Part shown: positions 34,750 to 45,224 of the stretch, in pieces
Numbering within the stretch: position 1 is the first letter of the stretch
Layout: each line of letters begins with the position of its first letter
Origin: Acetobacter garciniae
Lineage (GTDB): Bacteria > Pseudomonadota > Alphaproteobacteria > Acetobacterales > Acetobacteraceae
DNA: 64,000 bases
Direction: 5' to 3'
Assembly (NCBI RefSeq): GCF_017377735.1
Contig: NZ_JAFVMH010000001.1
Span: 558,001-622,000, forward strand
Notes under the pieces: model-generated
The model's database searches: none
Seen by the model: the letters and a program-made list of their open reading frames with translations, nothing else
Told to the model about the DNA's origin: nothing
Position numbers and translations under genes: made by a program

Positions 34750-35505
34750 CTAGAGCCCGGGCAGGGCCGCGCCATCTTCCAGAACGGCGCGGGCCAGGGG
34801 GGTGAAGGCCCCGTCCGCTTCATGCAGGACAAGCCCCGGCAGGATACGGGCCGGGCTTTTCACCCCGAACCGGGCCTGAAGCAGCATGATACGCGCCTCC
34901 CGCCCGGTTTTGGGCCAGAAGGGGTACAGCGTTACCCCACCGAACCCGCCCGTGGTCAGTTCCGTTACGGCCTGGTCCAGCAGGGCGCAGGGCAGGGCAA
35001 GGGTCAGTGTACCCTTGTGCTGGAGAACGGCCGCGCATCCCTGCACCCATAGCCTTAGCGCATCCCGCCCCAGACGGCGCGCCAGGTCCCGTCGCGGCAC
35101 GGGAGAGGCCGAGCTTTTGTCGGCATGCCAGGGTGGATTGGCCATGCAGTGGTCAAATTTCTGCGCGGGCGTGATGTCTTCGGGGAAAGACGCCGTGATC
35201 ACGTCCATGTCGCCCTGGGCGTTCGCACGTAGGTTCAACTGGGCCAGTGCCGCGGTTTCGGGGTCCTTTTCCACGCCTTGGCCTTTTATCCCTGCGACCC
35301 TGTGCCCCAAGCATAGCAGGCCCGCTCCCGCACCACAGCCGATTTCCAGCACGGACTGGCCCGCCCGCGCGGGCACGGCGGCGGCCATGAGTATGGGCTC
35401 CAGCCCTGTGCGATAGCCTTGCTGGAACTGGCTGTATGACAGGCGGCCGCGTTGCAGCGTGCCACGTGTGATCTGGTGGGGAGGGGGTACGGGCACAGGA
35501 TGCAT
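34750..35505 (-). CDS. TrmN6/YfiC-like N6-adenine methyltransferase (tRNA1(Val) A37 type)
   Basis: The 251-residue SAM-dependent methyltransferase has motif I VLEIGCGAGAGLLCLGHR and the amino-methylating motif NPPW (MANPPWHADKSS), which marks N6-adenine or N-amino transfer. The N-terminal TRGTLQRGRLSYSQFQQGYRTGLEPILMAAAV is characteristic of the YfiC group, which modifies A37 of tRNA-Val. The tRNA target is by family only. It is convergent with nrdB, with 49 bases between them, and divergent from ispB. Confidence 0.82.
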   Translation of the reverse strand: MHPVPVPPPHQITRGTLQRGRLSYSQFQQGYRTGLEPILMAAAVPARAGQSVLEIGCGAGAGLLCLGHRVAGIKGQGVEKDPETAALAQLNLRANAQGDMDVITASFPEDITPAQKFDHCMANPPWHADKSSASPVPRRDLARRLGRDALRLWVQGCAAVLQHKGTLTLALPCALLDQAVTELTTGGFGGVTLYPFWPKTGREARIMLLQARFGVKSPARILPGLVLHEADGAFTPLARAVLEDGAALPGL

Positions 35506-35672
35506 CTTCGTATCTGGCAGGCTTGAATTGGTTGGCGCTTGACCGTTTTTCTGGTGCCTCGCATATAAGGGAACGTCAACTCATCCCATGGCTGGGGGAA
35601 TAGCGTTTGAGTGTTGCAGTCGGCCTGTCAGAATCAGGCAGAACCACAAGCCAGGATGGATCTGGAGTTTCC

Positions 35673-36677
35673 GTGAGCAAACCAGGAGAGGCAGGCCTGA
35701 AGGGCCTGGCCGATTATCTCGCAGCAGACATGCACGCCTGTAACAAGGTGATTGTCGAGCGCATGCAGAGTTCTGTAGCCCTTATTCCGCAACTGGCGGC
35801 CCATCTTGTGGCCGCAGGGGGCAAGCGGCTACGCCCGTTGCTGACCCTGGCCGCCGCCCGGCTGTGTGGCTACGACAACCAGGACGGCCGCCTGCGGCAT
35901 GTCGAAATTGCCGCCTGTGTGGAGTTCATTCACACGGCAACCCTTTTGCATGACGACGTGGTGGATGAAAGCCACCTGCGCCGTGGGCTTGCAAGCGCGA
36001 ATACCATTTTCGGCAACAAGGCCTCGGTTCTGGTGGGGGACTTCCTGTTCGCCCGGTCCTTCCAGATCCTGACGGCCGATGCTTCGCTCGATGTCATGGC
36101 GATTCTCTCCGCCGCATCCGCGACCCTGGCCGAAGGCGAAGTCATGCAGATGACGACGCAGAACGATCTTTCCACCTCGGTCGAGCAGTATCTCGAAGTC
36201 ATCTACGGCAAGACAGCGGCGCTGTTCGCCGCAGCGTGCGAGTCCGGCGCGGTTATCGGCAATGCCTCCCCCCAGCAGCGTGAGGCGCTGCGGGTCTATG
36301 GCGCCAATCTGGGCATGGCCTTCCAGCTTGTCGATGATGCGCTTGATTACGCGGCGGATCAGGCCGTGCTGGGCAAGGAAGTGGGTGATGATTTCCGCGA
36401 AGGCAAGGTGACCCTGCCGGTGCTGGCCGCCTACGAGGCCGGGAATGAGGAAGACCGGATTTTCTGGCGCCGCGTGATCGAGGACAGCCAGCAGGATGAG
36501 AGCGATCTCGACGCTGCTCTGGCCCGTATTGCCGCAACTGATGCCATCAGGACAACACTGGCCCGTGCGGAAGATTACGCCGCCAAGGCACGCCAGGCCC
36601 TGTCCCTGTTCGAGCCCAGCACCCTCAAGACGCTCATGCTCGATACAGCCAGCTATTCCGCCAGCCGCGAAAACTGA
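35673..36677 (+). CDS. ispB: Long-chain trans-polyprenyl diphosphate synthase (octa/decaprenyl)
   Basis: The 334-residue protein has the two aspartate-rich motifs LLHDDVVDES and QLVDDALDYAAD and the GGKRLRPLLTL substrate motif. The small residues before the first motif (HTATLLHDD) fit a long-chain product. It makes the ubiquinone side chain; decaprenyl is typical for acetic acid bacteria, and the same product could feed the lipid carrier used by the 5.4-13.4 kb pathway. GTG 35673 with TGGAG five bases upstream is preferred over a TTG at 35607 that lacks a site. Its 3' end overlaps convergent murI by 25 bases. Confidence 0.93.
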   Translation: MSKPGEAGLKGLADYLAADMHACNKVIVERMQSSVALIPQLAAHLVAAGGKRLRPLLTLAAARLCGYDNQDGRLRHVEIAACVEFIHTATLLHDDVVDESHLRRGLASANTIFGNKASVLVGDFLFARSFQILTADASLDVMAILSAASATLAEGEVMQMTTQNDLSTSVEQYLEVIYGKTAALFAAACESGAVIGNASPQQREALRVYGANLGMAFQLVDDALDYAADQAVLGKEVGDDFREGKVTLPVLAAYEAGNEEDRIFWRRVIEDSQQDESDLDAALARIAATDAIRTTLARAEDYAAKARQALSLFEPSTLKTLMLDTASYSASREN

Positions 36678-37528
36678 TCATCCGGCCAGAGATGGATCTG
36701 TTCGAAGCCGAAAGGTGGCAGATGCGCGATCAGGGCCCCGGCATTCTCCGGCAGGGCGGTGAACCAGGCGCGCCCCGGCCTGAGCCCGTGGGCGCCCCCG
36801 GGGCTGGCGGGGGCCTGTAAGGCCGGAACAGCCCGCAGCACGGTGCATGCGTGTCGGGCCACGGCCTGTGCGGGGTCGAGCCAGTCTATGCCCGGCGGGG
36901 CCAGGGCTTTCAGGCGGTCCAGCACAAATGTGTAATGCGTGCAGCCCAGCCCGACCGTGTCCAGCCGGCTGGATTGCGGGTGGTCCCACAGGCCGCGGAT
37001 TTCATCCTCAAGAAGCGGGTTGGCAACATCCTCCCCCCTGAACAGGCGTTCCGCGTAGCCCGCAAGCTTTGGGGCCGCGTGCGTAATAAGCGTGCAGTCC
37101 GGGGCATGCAGGGCAAGCAGGCGCGCAAGATACGGGCGGCGCGTGGTGGCCCGTGTGGCCAGCAGGCCGATCACCCCCGTCTGGCTGACCCGTGCGGCCC
37201 AGCGAATGGGGGGCACGCAGCCGATAAACGGCGTAGCGGGGCAGGCGCTGCGCAGGGCGTCCAGGGCCAGGGTGCTGGCCGTGTTGCACGCGATAATCAC
37301 CGCCTGGGGTTTCAGCCGGTCCACCGCATTCCGTAGCAGGGTGACAATGTGGCTGATCAGGAAAGCATCGTCCTGCTCACCGTAAGGGAAAACGGCGGTA
37401 TCGGCCAGGTAGTCCACGACCAGGCCGGGGGCCAGGGCGCGTATGGCCCTGACAATGCCCAGCCCCCCGATTCCGGAATCGAACGCCAGAATACGGTAGG
37501 TGCCGGACAGGGCAGGGCCGACAAGCAC
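36653..37528 (-). CDS. murI: Glutamate racemase
   Basis: The 291-residue Asp/Glu racemase has FDSGIGGLGIVRAI at the N-terminus and the two catalytic cysteines in IIACNTASTLAL and LGCTHYTFVL. It supplies D-glutamate for peptidoglycan. The start is GTG 37528, with AAGGCGG five bases upstream located within the end of the preceding pyrE intergenic gap (nine bases), so pyrE-murI form an operon. The C-terminal 30 residues (GAHGLRPGRAWFTALPENAG...) are longer than in short MurI enzymes and end beyond ispB's stop. Confidence 0.94.
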   Translation of the reverse strand: MLVGPALSGTYRILAFDSGIGGLGIVRAIRALAPGLVVDYLADTAVFPYGEQDDAFLISHIVTLLRNAVDRLKPQAVIIACNTASTLALDALRSACPATPFIGCVPPIRWAARVSQTGVIGLLATRATTRRPYLARLLALHAPDCTLITHAAPKLAGYAERLFRGEDVANPLLEDEIRGLWDHPQSSRLDTVGLGCTHYTFVLDRLKALAPPGIDWLDPAQAVARHACTVLRAVPALQAPASPGGAHGLRPGRAWFTALPENAGALIAHLPPFGFEQIHLWPDDQFSRLAE

Positions 37529-37537
37529 CGTGCCGCC

Positions 37538-38290
37538 TTACTTGTCTTTACCGGCCTTGAAGGCTGCGGCTTCTTCCAGGCTTGCGACACCGCCATGGCG
37601 GGCCGACCAGCCACACGGATCTTCCAGGAAGCGCCGGACCTCGGCCGCGGCTTCCTCGGAGAAATAGGGCCGGGTCGAGCAGGCTTCCAGCACGTCCCAC
37701 CAGGTGCACAGGGAATGCAGCGAGACATTCATTTCCGACAGCGTGTTCTGCGCACCGGGGAACACCCCGTAGTAAAAGACCACAAAGGCGTGGTTGATCA
37801 GCGCCCCGGCCTTGCGCAGCGCATTGGCGAACTGGATCTTGGACCCGCCATCGGTGGTCAGGTCTTCCACCAGCAGGGTGCGCATGCCTTCGGGCACATC
37901 GCCTTCGATCTGGGCGTTGCGGCCGAACCCCTTGGGCTTCTTGCGGACATAGGCCATGGGCAGCAGCATGCGATCGGCCATCCAGGCGGCAAAGGGAATG
38001 CCCGCCGTTTCGCCGCCAACCACGGCATCAAGGCTTTCATAGCCGACATGGCGGCCGATTTTTTCAACGCCCAGTTCCACGATCTTGGCGCGCGCACGCG
38101 GGAAGAAGATAATGCGGCGGCAGTCGATATAGACGGGGGACTTCCAGCCCGATGTCAGCGTGTAGGGGTCTTCGGGGCGGAAATTGACGGCCTTGATTTC
38201 AAGCAGCAGGCGGGCGGTTGTCAAAGCCGCGTCGCGGTCCCATTCACTGTTTTCCCCAGTGGGAGAAGAGAGACCTGCGGGTCCGGTCAT
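37538..38290 (-). CDS. pyrE: Orotate phosphoribosyltransferase
   Basis: The 250-residue phosphoribosyltransferase has the PRPP-binding motif LLVEDLTTDGGSK and the upstream YVRKKPKGFGRNAQIEG loop (flexible catalytic loop with Lys). It converts orotate and PRPP to OMP in pyrimidine synthesis. ATG 38290 has TAAGGAA eight bases upstream; the frame continues 57 codons upstream without a good site. The protein is longer than the usual 210-220 residues because of a C-terminal extension (about residues 190-250) rich in aromatic residues and ending in Lys/Ala. Confidence 0.95.
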   Translation of the reverse strand: MTGPAGLSSPTGENSEWDRDAALTTARLLLEIKAVNFRPEDPYTLTSGWKSPVYIDCRRIIFFPRARAKIVELGVEKIGRHVGYESLDAVVGGETAGIPFAAWMADRMLLPMAYVRKKPKGFGRNAQIEGDVPEGMRTLLVEDLTTDGGSKIQFANALRKAGALINHAFVVFYYGVFPGAQNTLSEMNVSLHSLCTWWDVLEACSTRPYFSEEAAAEVRRFLEDPCGWSARHGGVASLEEAAAFKAGKDK

Positions 38291-38541
38291 GGTGCGTTCC
38301 TTAGAAGATGACGACAGTTGATGTTTGCCCGCCAAGCGACGTGCGATGGTGCGAGGAATACTCGCACAGGCGCTGAAAATCCATGCTTCATCTGCTTTTG
38401 CGCTTGTGTGTGAAAAATACCTGATCAGGGCACGGAATCGGTCCATACACGGCTTGGTCATTTTTTCTGACTTGCGCAGGCAGGCAATGTGGCGTCTAAT
38501 CAGTCCGAGTTGAGATTAATTATCAGTTGAGGATAAACGCC

Positions 38542-38778
38542 GTGGCTACAGAACCAAGTCGGATCTCGCGCAAATGCGAGCGGGCCGTCATCACGGCCTA
38601 CAAGGAGCTGCGTGAGGTCGGCACGGAGGACGTGACGGCATTCAACAGTTGCACGACCCTGTACCGCATTCATCACCCCGAAGCGTCCCTGAGCGAAGCG
38701 CGCCGCCTGGTCTCCGAATGGATCGACCATCATGTGGTGCGTGAAGCCTCCGGCCCCACCCGCGGATGCGACTGCTGA
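38542..38778 (+). CDS. Small conserved-looking protein of unknown function
   Basis: The 78-residue protein starts at GTG 38542 with GAGGA eight bases upstream. Sequence is helical and charged (SRISRKCERAVITAYKELREVG ... LSEARRLVSEWIDHHVVREA), with three cysteines, two of them in a terminal Cys-x-Cys. It lies between divergent pyrE and convergent gltA and is followed by a textbook terminator at 38893-38925, which supports a real transcript. I do not recognise a family. Confidence 0.6.
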   Translation: MATEPSRISRKCERAVITAYKELREVGTEDVTAFNSCTTLYRIHHPEASLSEARRLVSEWIDHHVVREASGPTRGCDC

Positions 38779-38892
38779 CGCATCAGGCGTTGCAGGGCTG
38801 AACGGGCCAGTTGCGCCTGAAAGGTCTTTCCAGACCCGAAGGCGCGCGGTCCTCGAAAACAGCCTTATCCTCATTGCCTCTATTGATAGTCG

Positions 38893-38925
38893 AAACGCGC
38901 GCTCCATCCCGGGGCGCGCGTTTTT
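38893..38925 (+). terminator. Rho-independent terminator after the small 38542 gene
   Basis: ACGCGCGC (38895-38902) pairs with GCGCGCGT (38914-38921), with AAA before and TTTTT after (38921-38925). This is a clear plus-strand terminator 115 bases after the stop codon. Confidence 0.85.
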
Positions 38926-38992
38926 GCGTCAACATGGCGCGCAAGGGGGCTCCTTGCCTTTGGGCAGGCTTTGGGTGTTCCCCATACGCGAA

Positions 38993-39020
38993 GGGCCGGT
39001 TCGCATGAACGAACCGGCCC
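38993..39020 (-). terminator. Hairpin downstream of gltA
   Basis: GGGCCGGTTCG (38993-39003) pairs exactly with CGAACCGGCCC (39010-39020) around a six-base loop, 25 bases after the gltA stop on the minus strand. The T-tail is poor (TTCGCG). Confidence 0.65.
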
Positions 39021-39044
39021 CCGACATTGTGGTTGATGCAGAGC

Positions 39045-40355
39045 TTAGCGCTTGCTGAACGGCACGAAGTCTCTTTCCGTCGCACCCATGTAAAGCTGGC
39101 GCGGGCGGGAAATGCGCTGACCGGGTTCTTCGATCATTTCCTTCCACTGGCTGACCCAGCCGGTGGTGCGGGCAAGGGCGAACAGCACGGTGAACATGCT
39201 GGTGGGAATGCCCATGGCCTTGAGGATGATGCCCGAATAGAAATCGACATTCGGGTAGAGCTTGCGCTGCACGAAGTAATCGTCGCTTAGGGCGATTTTT
39301 TCGAGTTCCACAGCCAGGTCGAGCAGCGGATCGTCCTTGATGCCCAGTTCGGACAGAACTTCGTGGCAGGTCTTCTGCATGATCTTCGCACGCGGGTCGA
39401 AGTTCTTGTAGACACGATGCCCGAAGCCCATCAGCTTGACGCCGCTGTTCTTGTCCTTCACCTGCGCGATGAAGTTCGGAATGTTCTCTTTCTTGCCGAT
39501 ATGGGCCAGCATTTTCAGCACGGCTTCGTTGGCGCCGCCATGGGCAGGCCCCCACAGGGCGGCAATGCCCGCGGCGATACAGGCAAACGGATTGGCACCG
39601 GTGGAACCGGCCATGCGCACGGTGGAGGTCGAAGCGTTCTGCTCGTGATCGGCGTGCAGGATCAGGATCCGGTTCATGGCGCGGGCCAGAACGGGGTTGA
39701 CCTTGTACGGCTCCGACGGGCGGGCGAACAGCATGGACAGGAAGTTTTCCGCGTAATTCAGGTCATTGCGCGGATACACGAAGGCTTCGCCCTGCGTGTA
39801 TTTATAGGCCCAGGCGGCAATGGTCGGAATTTTGGCGATCAGGCGCATGGCCGCCAGTTCACGGTTTGCCGGAACGGCAATATCGCTGGCATCGGGGTAG
39901 AAGGCCGACAGGGCCCCCACGGTGCCGCACAGGATGGCCATGGGGTGGGCATCACGCCGGAAGCCGTTGAAGAAGTTGCGGATCTGTTCGTGCAGCAGCG
40001 TATGGTTGGTCAGCGTGCTGGTGAACTTCGCATACTGCTCGGAAGTCGGCAGTTCGCCGTTCAGCAGCAGGTAGATGACTTCTTCATAGGTGGCGTTTTC
40101 CGCCAGCTGCGAAATGGGATAACCACGATGCAGCAGCACGCCCTTGTCACCGTCGATGAAGGTGATCTTGCTGGTGCAGGATGCGGTTTCCCCGTAGCCC
40201 GGATCGAATGTGAAGACATCAAGTTGCGCCGGAAGCTTACGGATATCAATGACATCCTGACCCAGAGTGCCAGAAAGAACCGGCATCTCGGCGGTTTTGC
40301 CACCGATCGAAATGGTAGCGGTGGCCTGCTTACCTTCGTTCTGCGACACGCTCAT
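39045..40355 (-). CDS. gltA: Citrate synthase (acetic acid resistance gene aarA equivalent)
   Basis: The 436-residue type II (hexameric, NADH-sensitive class by family) citrate synthase has catalytic His in [15 protein letters not shown], His in [15 protein letters not shown], and the active-site Asp in PNVDFYSG. It condenses acetyl-CoA with oxaloacetate. ATG 40355 has AAAAGGAAA seven bases upstream; the frame extends 30 codons further without a site. In Acetobacter aceti the equivalent gene aarA is needed for acetate resistance, and here it lies 2.1 kb from aarC. Confidence 0.97.
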   Translation of the reverse strand: MSVSQNEGKQATATISIGGKTAEMPVLSGTLGQDVIDIRKLPAQLDVFTFDPGYGETASCTSKITFIDGDKGVLLHRGYPISQLAENATYEEVIYLLLNGELPTSEQYAKFTSTLTNHTLLHEQIRNFFNGFRRDAHPMAILCGTVGALSAFYPDASDIAVPANRELAAMRLIAKIPTIAAWAYKYTQGEAFVYPRNDLNYAENFLSMLFARPSEPYKVNPVLARAMNRILILHADHEQNASTSTVRMAGSTGANPFACIAAGIAALWGPAHGGANEAVLKMLAHIGKKENIPNFIAQVKDKNSGVKLMGFGHRVYKNFDPRAKIMQKTCHEVLSELGIKDDPLLDLAVELEKIALSDDYFVQRKLYPNVDFYSGIILKAMGIPTSMFTVLFALARTTGWVSQWKEMIEEPGQRISRPRQLYMGATERDFVPFSKR

Positions 40356-40516
40356 AGTGTTTCCTTTTACGATATAGGACCCGGTCGCTGCGGCGAGGGG
40401 CGGCTGCGGCCTTCTGGTTTCCCCTTGTCTCTCATTCGCATCCAAACCGGAAGGTTCATCCTGATAAAGCGCACGTTATCGACCGCCATAGCGGCGGAAA
40501 ACTGCGGTTTTATGGT

Positions 40517-41044
40517 CTAGGGTCGCGTGAATGTGTGCAAAACGGCCCCATCGGGCAGGCTGTTGTGCCAGTCCGGCGCGTGGGGGGCGGCTGTATTCTC
40601 CCATACCAGAAAAACCGCGATCGAGGCCGGGTCGAATCCCTGGTCCAGTTCGGGGGCGGTGCTGTCAAGCCGGTGGGCCAGCAGGGAGATACCCGGATTG
40701 TGCCCGACCAGAAGCAGCGTCTGCACCGCAGAAGAGGTCTGGCGAATACGCGCAAGCAGGGTGTCGGGTTCCGCTTCGTAAAGATCGGCGCTGAACCGGG
40801 TGTGCGCGGGCCTGCCTTCGAAGGCGGCCATCACCCCGTCCAGGGTCTGGCGGGTCCGCAGGGCGGTGCTGCACAGGACCGCATCGGGCGCAAGGTCCTG
40901 GGCGCGCAGCCATAGCCCGCACCGCCCGGCCGCGGCCTGGCCCGACGGGGTCAGGGGCCGGGCCAGGTCTGCCTCGATACTGAAATCCCCCGGCGGGGCG
41001 GATTCCGCCTGGGCGTGACGCAGCAGAATCAGGCGGCGGGGCAC
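40517..41044 (-). CDS. sixA: SixA-type phosphohistidine phosphatase (histidine phosphatase family)
   Basis: The 175-residue protein carries the RHG-like catalytic motif LILLRHAQAE at the N-terminus, then the second histidine in LLLVGHNPGIS and Arg in CSTALRTRQTL. SixA removes phosphate from phosphohistidine proteins, in E. coli from the nitrogen phosphotransferase NPr. A SixA-like gene is also known in the aar region of Acetobacter aceti. It follows the chorismate mutase gene by five bases and precedes gltA by 161 bases. Confidence 0.87.
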   Translation of the reverse strand: MPRRLILLRHAQAESAPPGDFSIEADLARPLTPSGQAAAGRCGLWLRAQDLAPDAVLCSTALRTRQTLDGVMAAFEGRPAHTRFSADLYEAEPDTLLARIRQTSSAVQTLLLVGHNPGISLLAHRLDSTAPELDQGFDPASIAVFLVWENTAAPHAPDWHNSLPDGAVLHTFTRP

Positions 41045-41049
41045 GACGG

Positions 41050-41370
41050 CTATGCGCCGCTGGGGGAGGCCGCGTTCTGGCGGGCTATGGCCTCATGATG
41101 GCGGATGACTTCATGGATGATGAAATTGAGGAACTTCTCGGCAAAATCGGGGTCGAGATGGGCGTCCTGGGCCAGCGTGCGCAGGCGGGCGATCTGCTGG
41201 GCTTCGCGCGTGGGGTCGGCGGGGGGCATCTTGTAGCGGGCCTTGAGCGCCCCCACAGCCTTGGTGCAACGGAATCGTTCAGCCAGCATGGCAACAAGGG
41301 CTGCGTCGATATTGTCGATGCTGCGGCGCAGGTCGTGAAGTGTATCCAGGGGGGATGGCTGCTCTGTCAC
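41050..41370 (-). CDS. AroQ-type chorismate mutase
   Basis: The 106-residue all-helical protein has the AroQ pattern LHDLRRSIDNIDAALVAMLAERFRCTKAVGALKAR (catalytic Arg, Arg and Lys) and a third helix FLNFIIHEVIRHHEAI. It converts chorismate to prephenate for Phe and Tyr synthesis; an isochorismate pyruvate-lyase-like activity is a possible alternative for single-domain members. The start is GTG 41370 by family length; the ribosome-binding site is weak. It appears co-transcribed with sixA downstream. Confidence 0.85.
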   Translation of the reverse strand: MTEQPSPLDTLHDLRRSIDNIDAALVAMLAERFRCTKAVGALKARYKMPPADPTREAQQIARLRTLAQDAHLDPDFAEKFLNFIIHEVIRHHEAIARQNAASPSGA

Positions 41371-41435
41371 GGTATCGGATTCTCTGGGTTGGGGGTGGCA
41401 AGAACGGTAGGAACGCGCGTCTCTTATAGCGTTTT

Positions 41436-42179
41436 CTACGCCGGTGTCGGCGTTTCTTCCATAAAGGGTGAGGGCAGGTCCATCCACGCCAGGTGCCCGC
41501 CCTTGCCCGCACCCGTATCCATGAAGACCGCGCGCCCGCCCGCGCGTCCGGCCACGCTGAGCGGGCAGCCATTGGTGGAACGCTGGTCGTGGCCGCAATA
41601 GACCGTATAGCCGGCGGGAATGTGGTTGACCCAGTTCTGTGTCCGTTCGGGAAAGCCGTCAGGCTGCACGCGGCTTGTCGTTTCCCCGAACAGGGCGCGC
41701 GATAGCAGGAACGTGACCCGCTCCAGCGGCGGGGGCGGGGGTTCCATGAGCATGCGCGCATCGAACGCGCCATGCACGAAAATGCTGCGCCCCATCACCA
41801 GCCAGGCCGGGGCGGCTTCCAGGGCGTGCAGCGTGTCTTCGAGCATATCCGCGTTTTCGGGCAGGGCAAGCTGGGTCAATGTATCGTCCAGATGGGGGGA
41901 CGAGCGGAGCTTCTTGCCCAGAAGGGCCCGGCCCAGCTTGCGGTCGTGGTTGCCGATCAGGAACAGGCCGCGCCGTTCCTCCATCACCTTGAGCATCAAC
42001 CGCATCGCACCTGCGCTGTCGGGTCCGTAATCGACCAGGTCGCCAAGCTGGATGATAAAACGATCCGTGGCCACGGCATGGCGGAATGCGTCCAGATCGC
42101 CATGCACGTCCCCAACAATGCGGAGTCCGCGCCGCATTGCCTCCTTCACGTTTTCGTCATGCCCGCGGTGTGTAGACAT
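41436..42179 (-). CDS. Calcineurin-like metallophosphoesterase (PPP/ApaH-like group)
   Basis: The 247-residue protein has the metal-binding motifs IVGDVHGDLDAF, LGDLVDYGPDS, IGNHDRKLG and YCGHDQRS, the order found in PPP-type phosphatases and in ApaH. It has an MSTHRGHDENVKEAMRRGL start, with AGAGGTGG immediately upstream of ATG 42179. The substrate could be phosphoprotein or diadenosine polyphosphate. It begins the leftward cluster that continues with chorismate mutase, sixA and gltA, and is divergent from aarC. Confidence 0.85.
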   Translation of the reverse strand: MSTHRGHDENVKEAMRRGLRIVGDVHGDLDAFRHAVATDRFIIQLGDLVDYGPDSAGAMRLMLKVMEERRGLFLIGNHDRKLGRALLGKKLRSSPHLDDTLTQLALPENADMLEDTLHALEAAPAWLVMGRSIFVHGAFDARMLMEPPPPPLERVTFLLSRALFGETTSRVQPDGFPERTQNWVNHIPAGYTVYCGHDQRSTNGCPLSVAGRAGGRAVFMDTGAGKGGHLAWMDLPSPFMEETPTPA

Positions 42180-43997
<1,818 letters not shown>

Positions 43998-44029
43998 TCC
44001 GCCGCTTCAGCCAACAGCTAAAAGCCACG

Positions 44030-44071
44030 GCCCTGCTCCTGTTCCTTCGGGTTCAGGGGCAGGGCTTTTTT
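44030..44071 (+). terminator. aarC: Rho-independent terminator of aarC
   Basis: A 12-bp stem of GCCCTGCTCCTG (44030-44041) with CAGGGGCAGGGC (44054-44065), one U-G pair, is followed by six T (44066-44071). It starts 33 bases after the aarC stop. Confidence 0.9.
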
Positions 44072-44453
44072 GTGACCGGGCCAATGCACGAATAGCCCCG
44101 CGCCAGAGCCGGTGCCCGGTGAAATACAGGTTATGAAAATAGCAAACCTGCCCGGGAAGAAGCAGGAAAATTCATTACTGACAATTTGGGGTATTCGTGC
44201 CGCCATTCACCAGACCATCCATTGGGGGTGGAATTAGCGCGTGCCCTGACCGTGCCGGCGCATTGCGCGACACAACGGGTAAAGGGCGAGAAGGCAGGCG
44301 GGTTGGACTGATTTTCCCCGCACGGGTCTGCCCATTTCAGGCGCGCTCGCTCGAGGTAGGGGGCAGAACCGGTATAAAACCCCGAACACGACCGCAAAGA
44401 AACGCCATGCGTTCTCCCGCATGCCGTGGCTGGCCGGGATTCGGCTGATTTTT
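44072..44453. other. Intergenic region aarC / GDPD-like gene
   Basis: 382 bases between convergent genes. Short open frames occur on both strands but none has a ribosome-binding site or recognisable product. No terminator-like hairpin for the minus-strand gene was found. Confidence 0.4.
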
Positions 44454-45224
44454 TTAACTGTTGCTGTTACGGTGCGGCACGTTGGCCATATGGGCCGGGT
44501 CCTGTGTCACCACGATATCCACCGGCCGTTCGGCCAGGAAGTCGGTTTCCGGCCCCTGCGATGTCACGGGGTTTTCGGTAATGATGGCTTCGGCATCGCG
44601 GTGGGCAAGGGCAAACAGGCTGGGGGCCGCGGTGGGGGAAAGATACGCGGCATAAGGGTGCCGCCCGGCCATCTTGTGCGCGGCATAGGCCTCGCGCTCG
44701 GAATGGATGGGGAAGGCGATCATCACCTTTCTATCGGCCCGCAGCGCGTCTTCCTGGCTTTTGCGGTCGGAGGCGATCAGGATCACACGGTCACGCATAT
44801 GCGCGGTGCGGATCAGTTCTGTCACACTCTTGGGGTCGGTCTGGTTCAGATCGAGCATCAGCAACGTATGGGCGCGGTAGGCGGAATTGAGAACCGATGC
44901 CAGGGTGCTGGCACCCAGTGCACCCACATCGGAACCTACGATAATCTGCCCGTCCGGCTTGGCCGAGACTTCCAGCCGCAGCATGCTGGGCTGGCCATCA
45001 CCGGCAGGCGGCGCGAAGGCGTCCGGCCCGGTATTGGTCGTACACACGATCAGCCCGTGGTGAATGCGCGCCATAATGCCGTAGGCCTTGGCGTGCTGTA
45101 TCACCAGCACAGTTCCCGCCACGACACACAGGGTCACGGCCAGAGCGATTTTTTTAAGGCAGCGCCTGCCAAGGGCAGGATGGGTACGGTTTGATATGTC
45201 AGCTCCTTCATCAGGATGCGACAT
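44454..45224 (-). CDS. Membrane-anchored GDPD-like protein with degenerate active site
   Basis: The 256-residue protein has an N-terminal basic stretch and one helix (IALAVTLCVVAGTVLVI), then a soluble domain. Its layout recalls glycerophosphodiester phosphodiesterases: HHGLIVCTTNTGPDAF in place of HRG...ENT-AF, SMLRLEVSAKPDGQIIVGSD in place of IELDV--TKDG--VV-HD, and LLMLDLNQTDPKSVTELIR like the later strands. Key metal-binding and catalytic residues (HR, E-D pair, HD) are replaced, so activity is doubtful. The ATG has AAGGAAG upstream and overlaps the smc 3' end by 14 bases. Confidence 0.55.
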   Translation of the reverse strand: MSHPDEGADISNRTHPALGRRCLKKIALAVTLCVVAGTVLVIQHAKAYGIMARIHHGLIVCTTNTGPDAFAPPAGDGQPSMLRLEVSAKPDGQIIVGSDVGALGASTLASVLNSAYRAHTLLMLDLNQTDPKSVTELIRTAHMRDRVILIASDRKSQEDALRADRKVMIAFPIHSEREAYAAHKMAGRHPYAAYLSPTAAPSLFALAHRDAEAIITENPVTSQGPETDFLAERPVDIVVTQDPAHMANVPHRNSNS

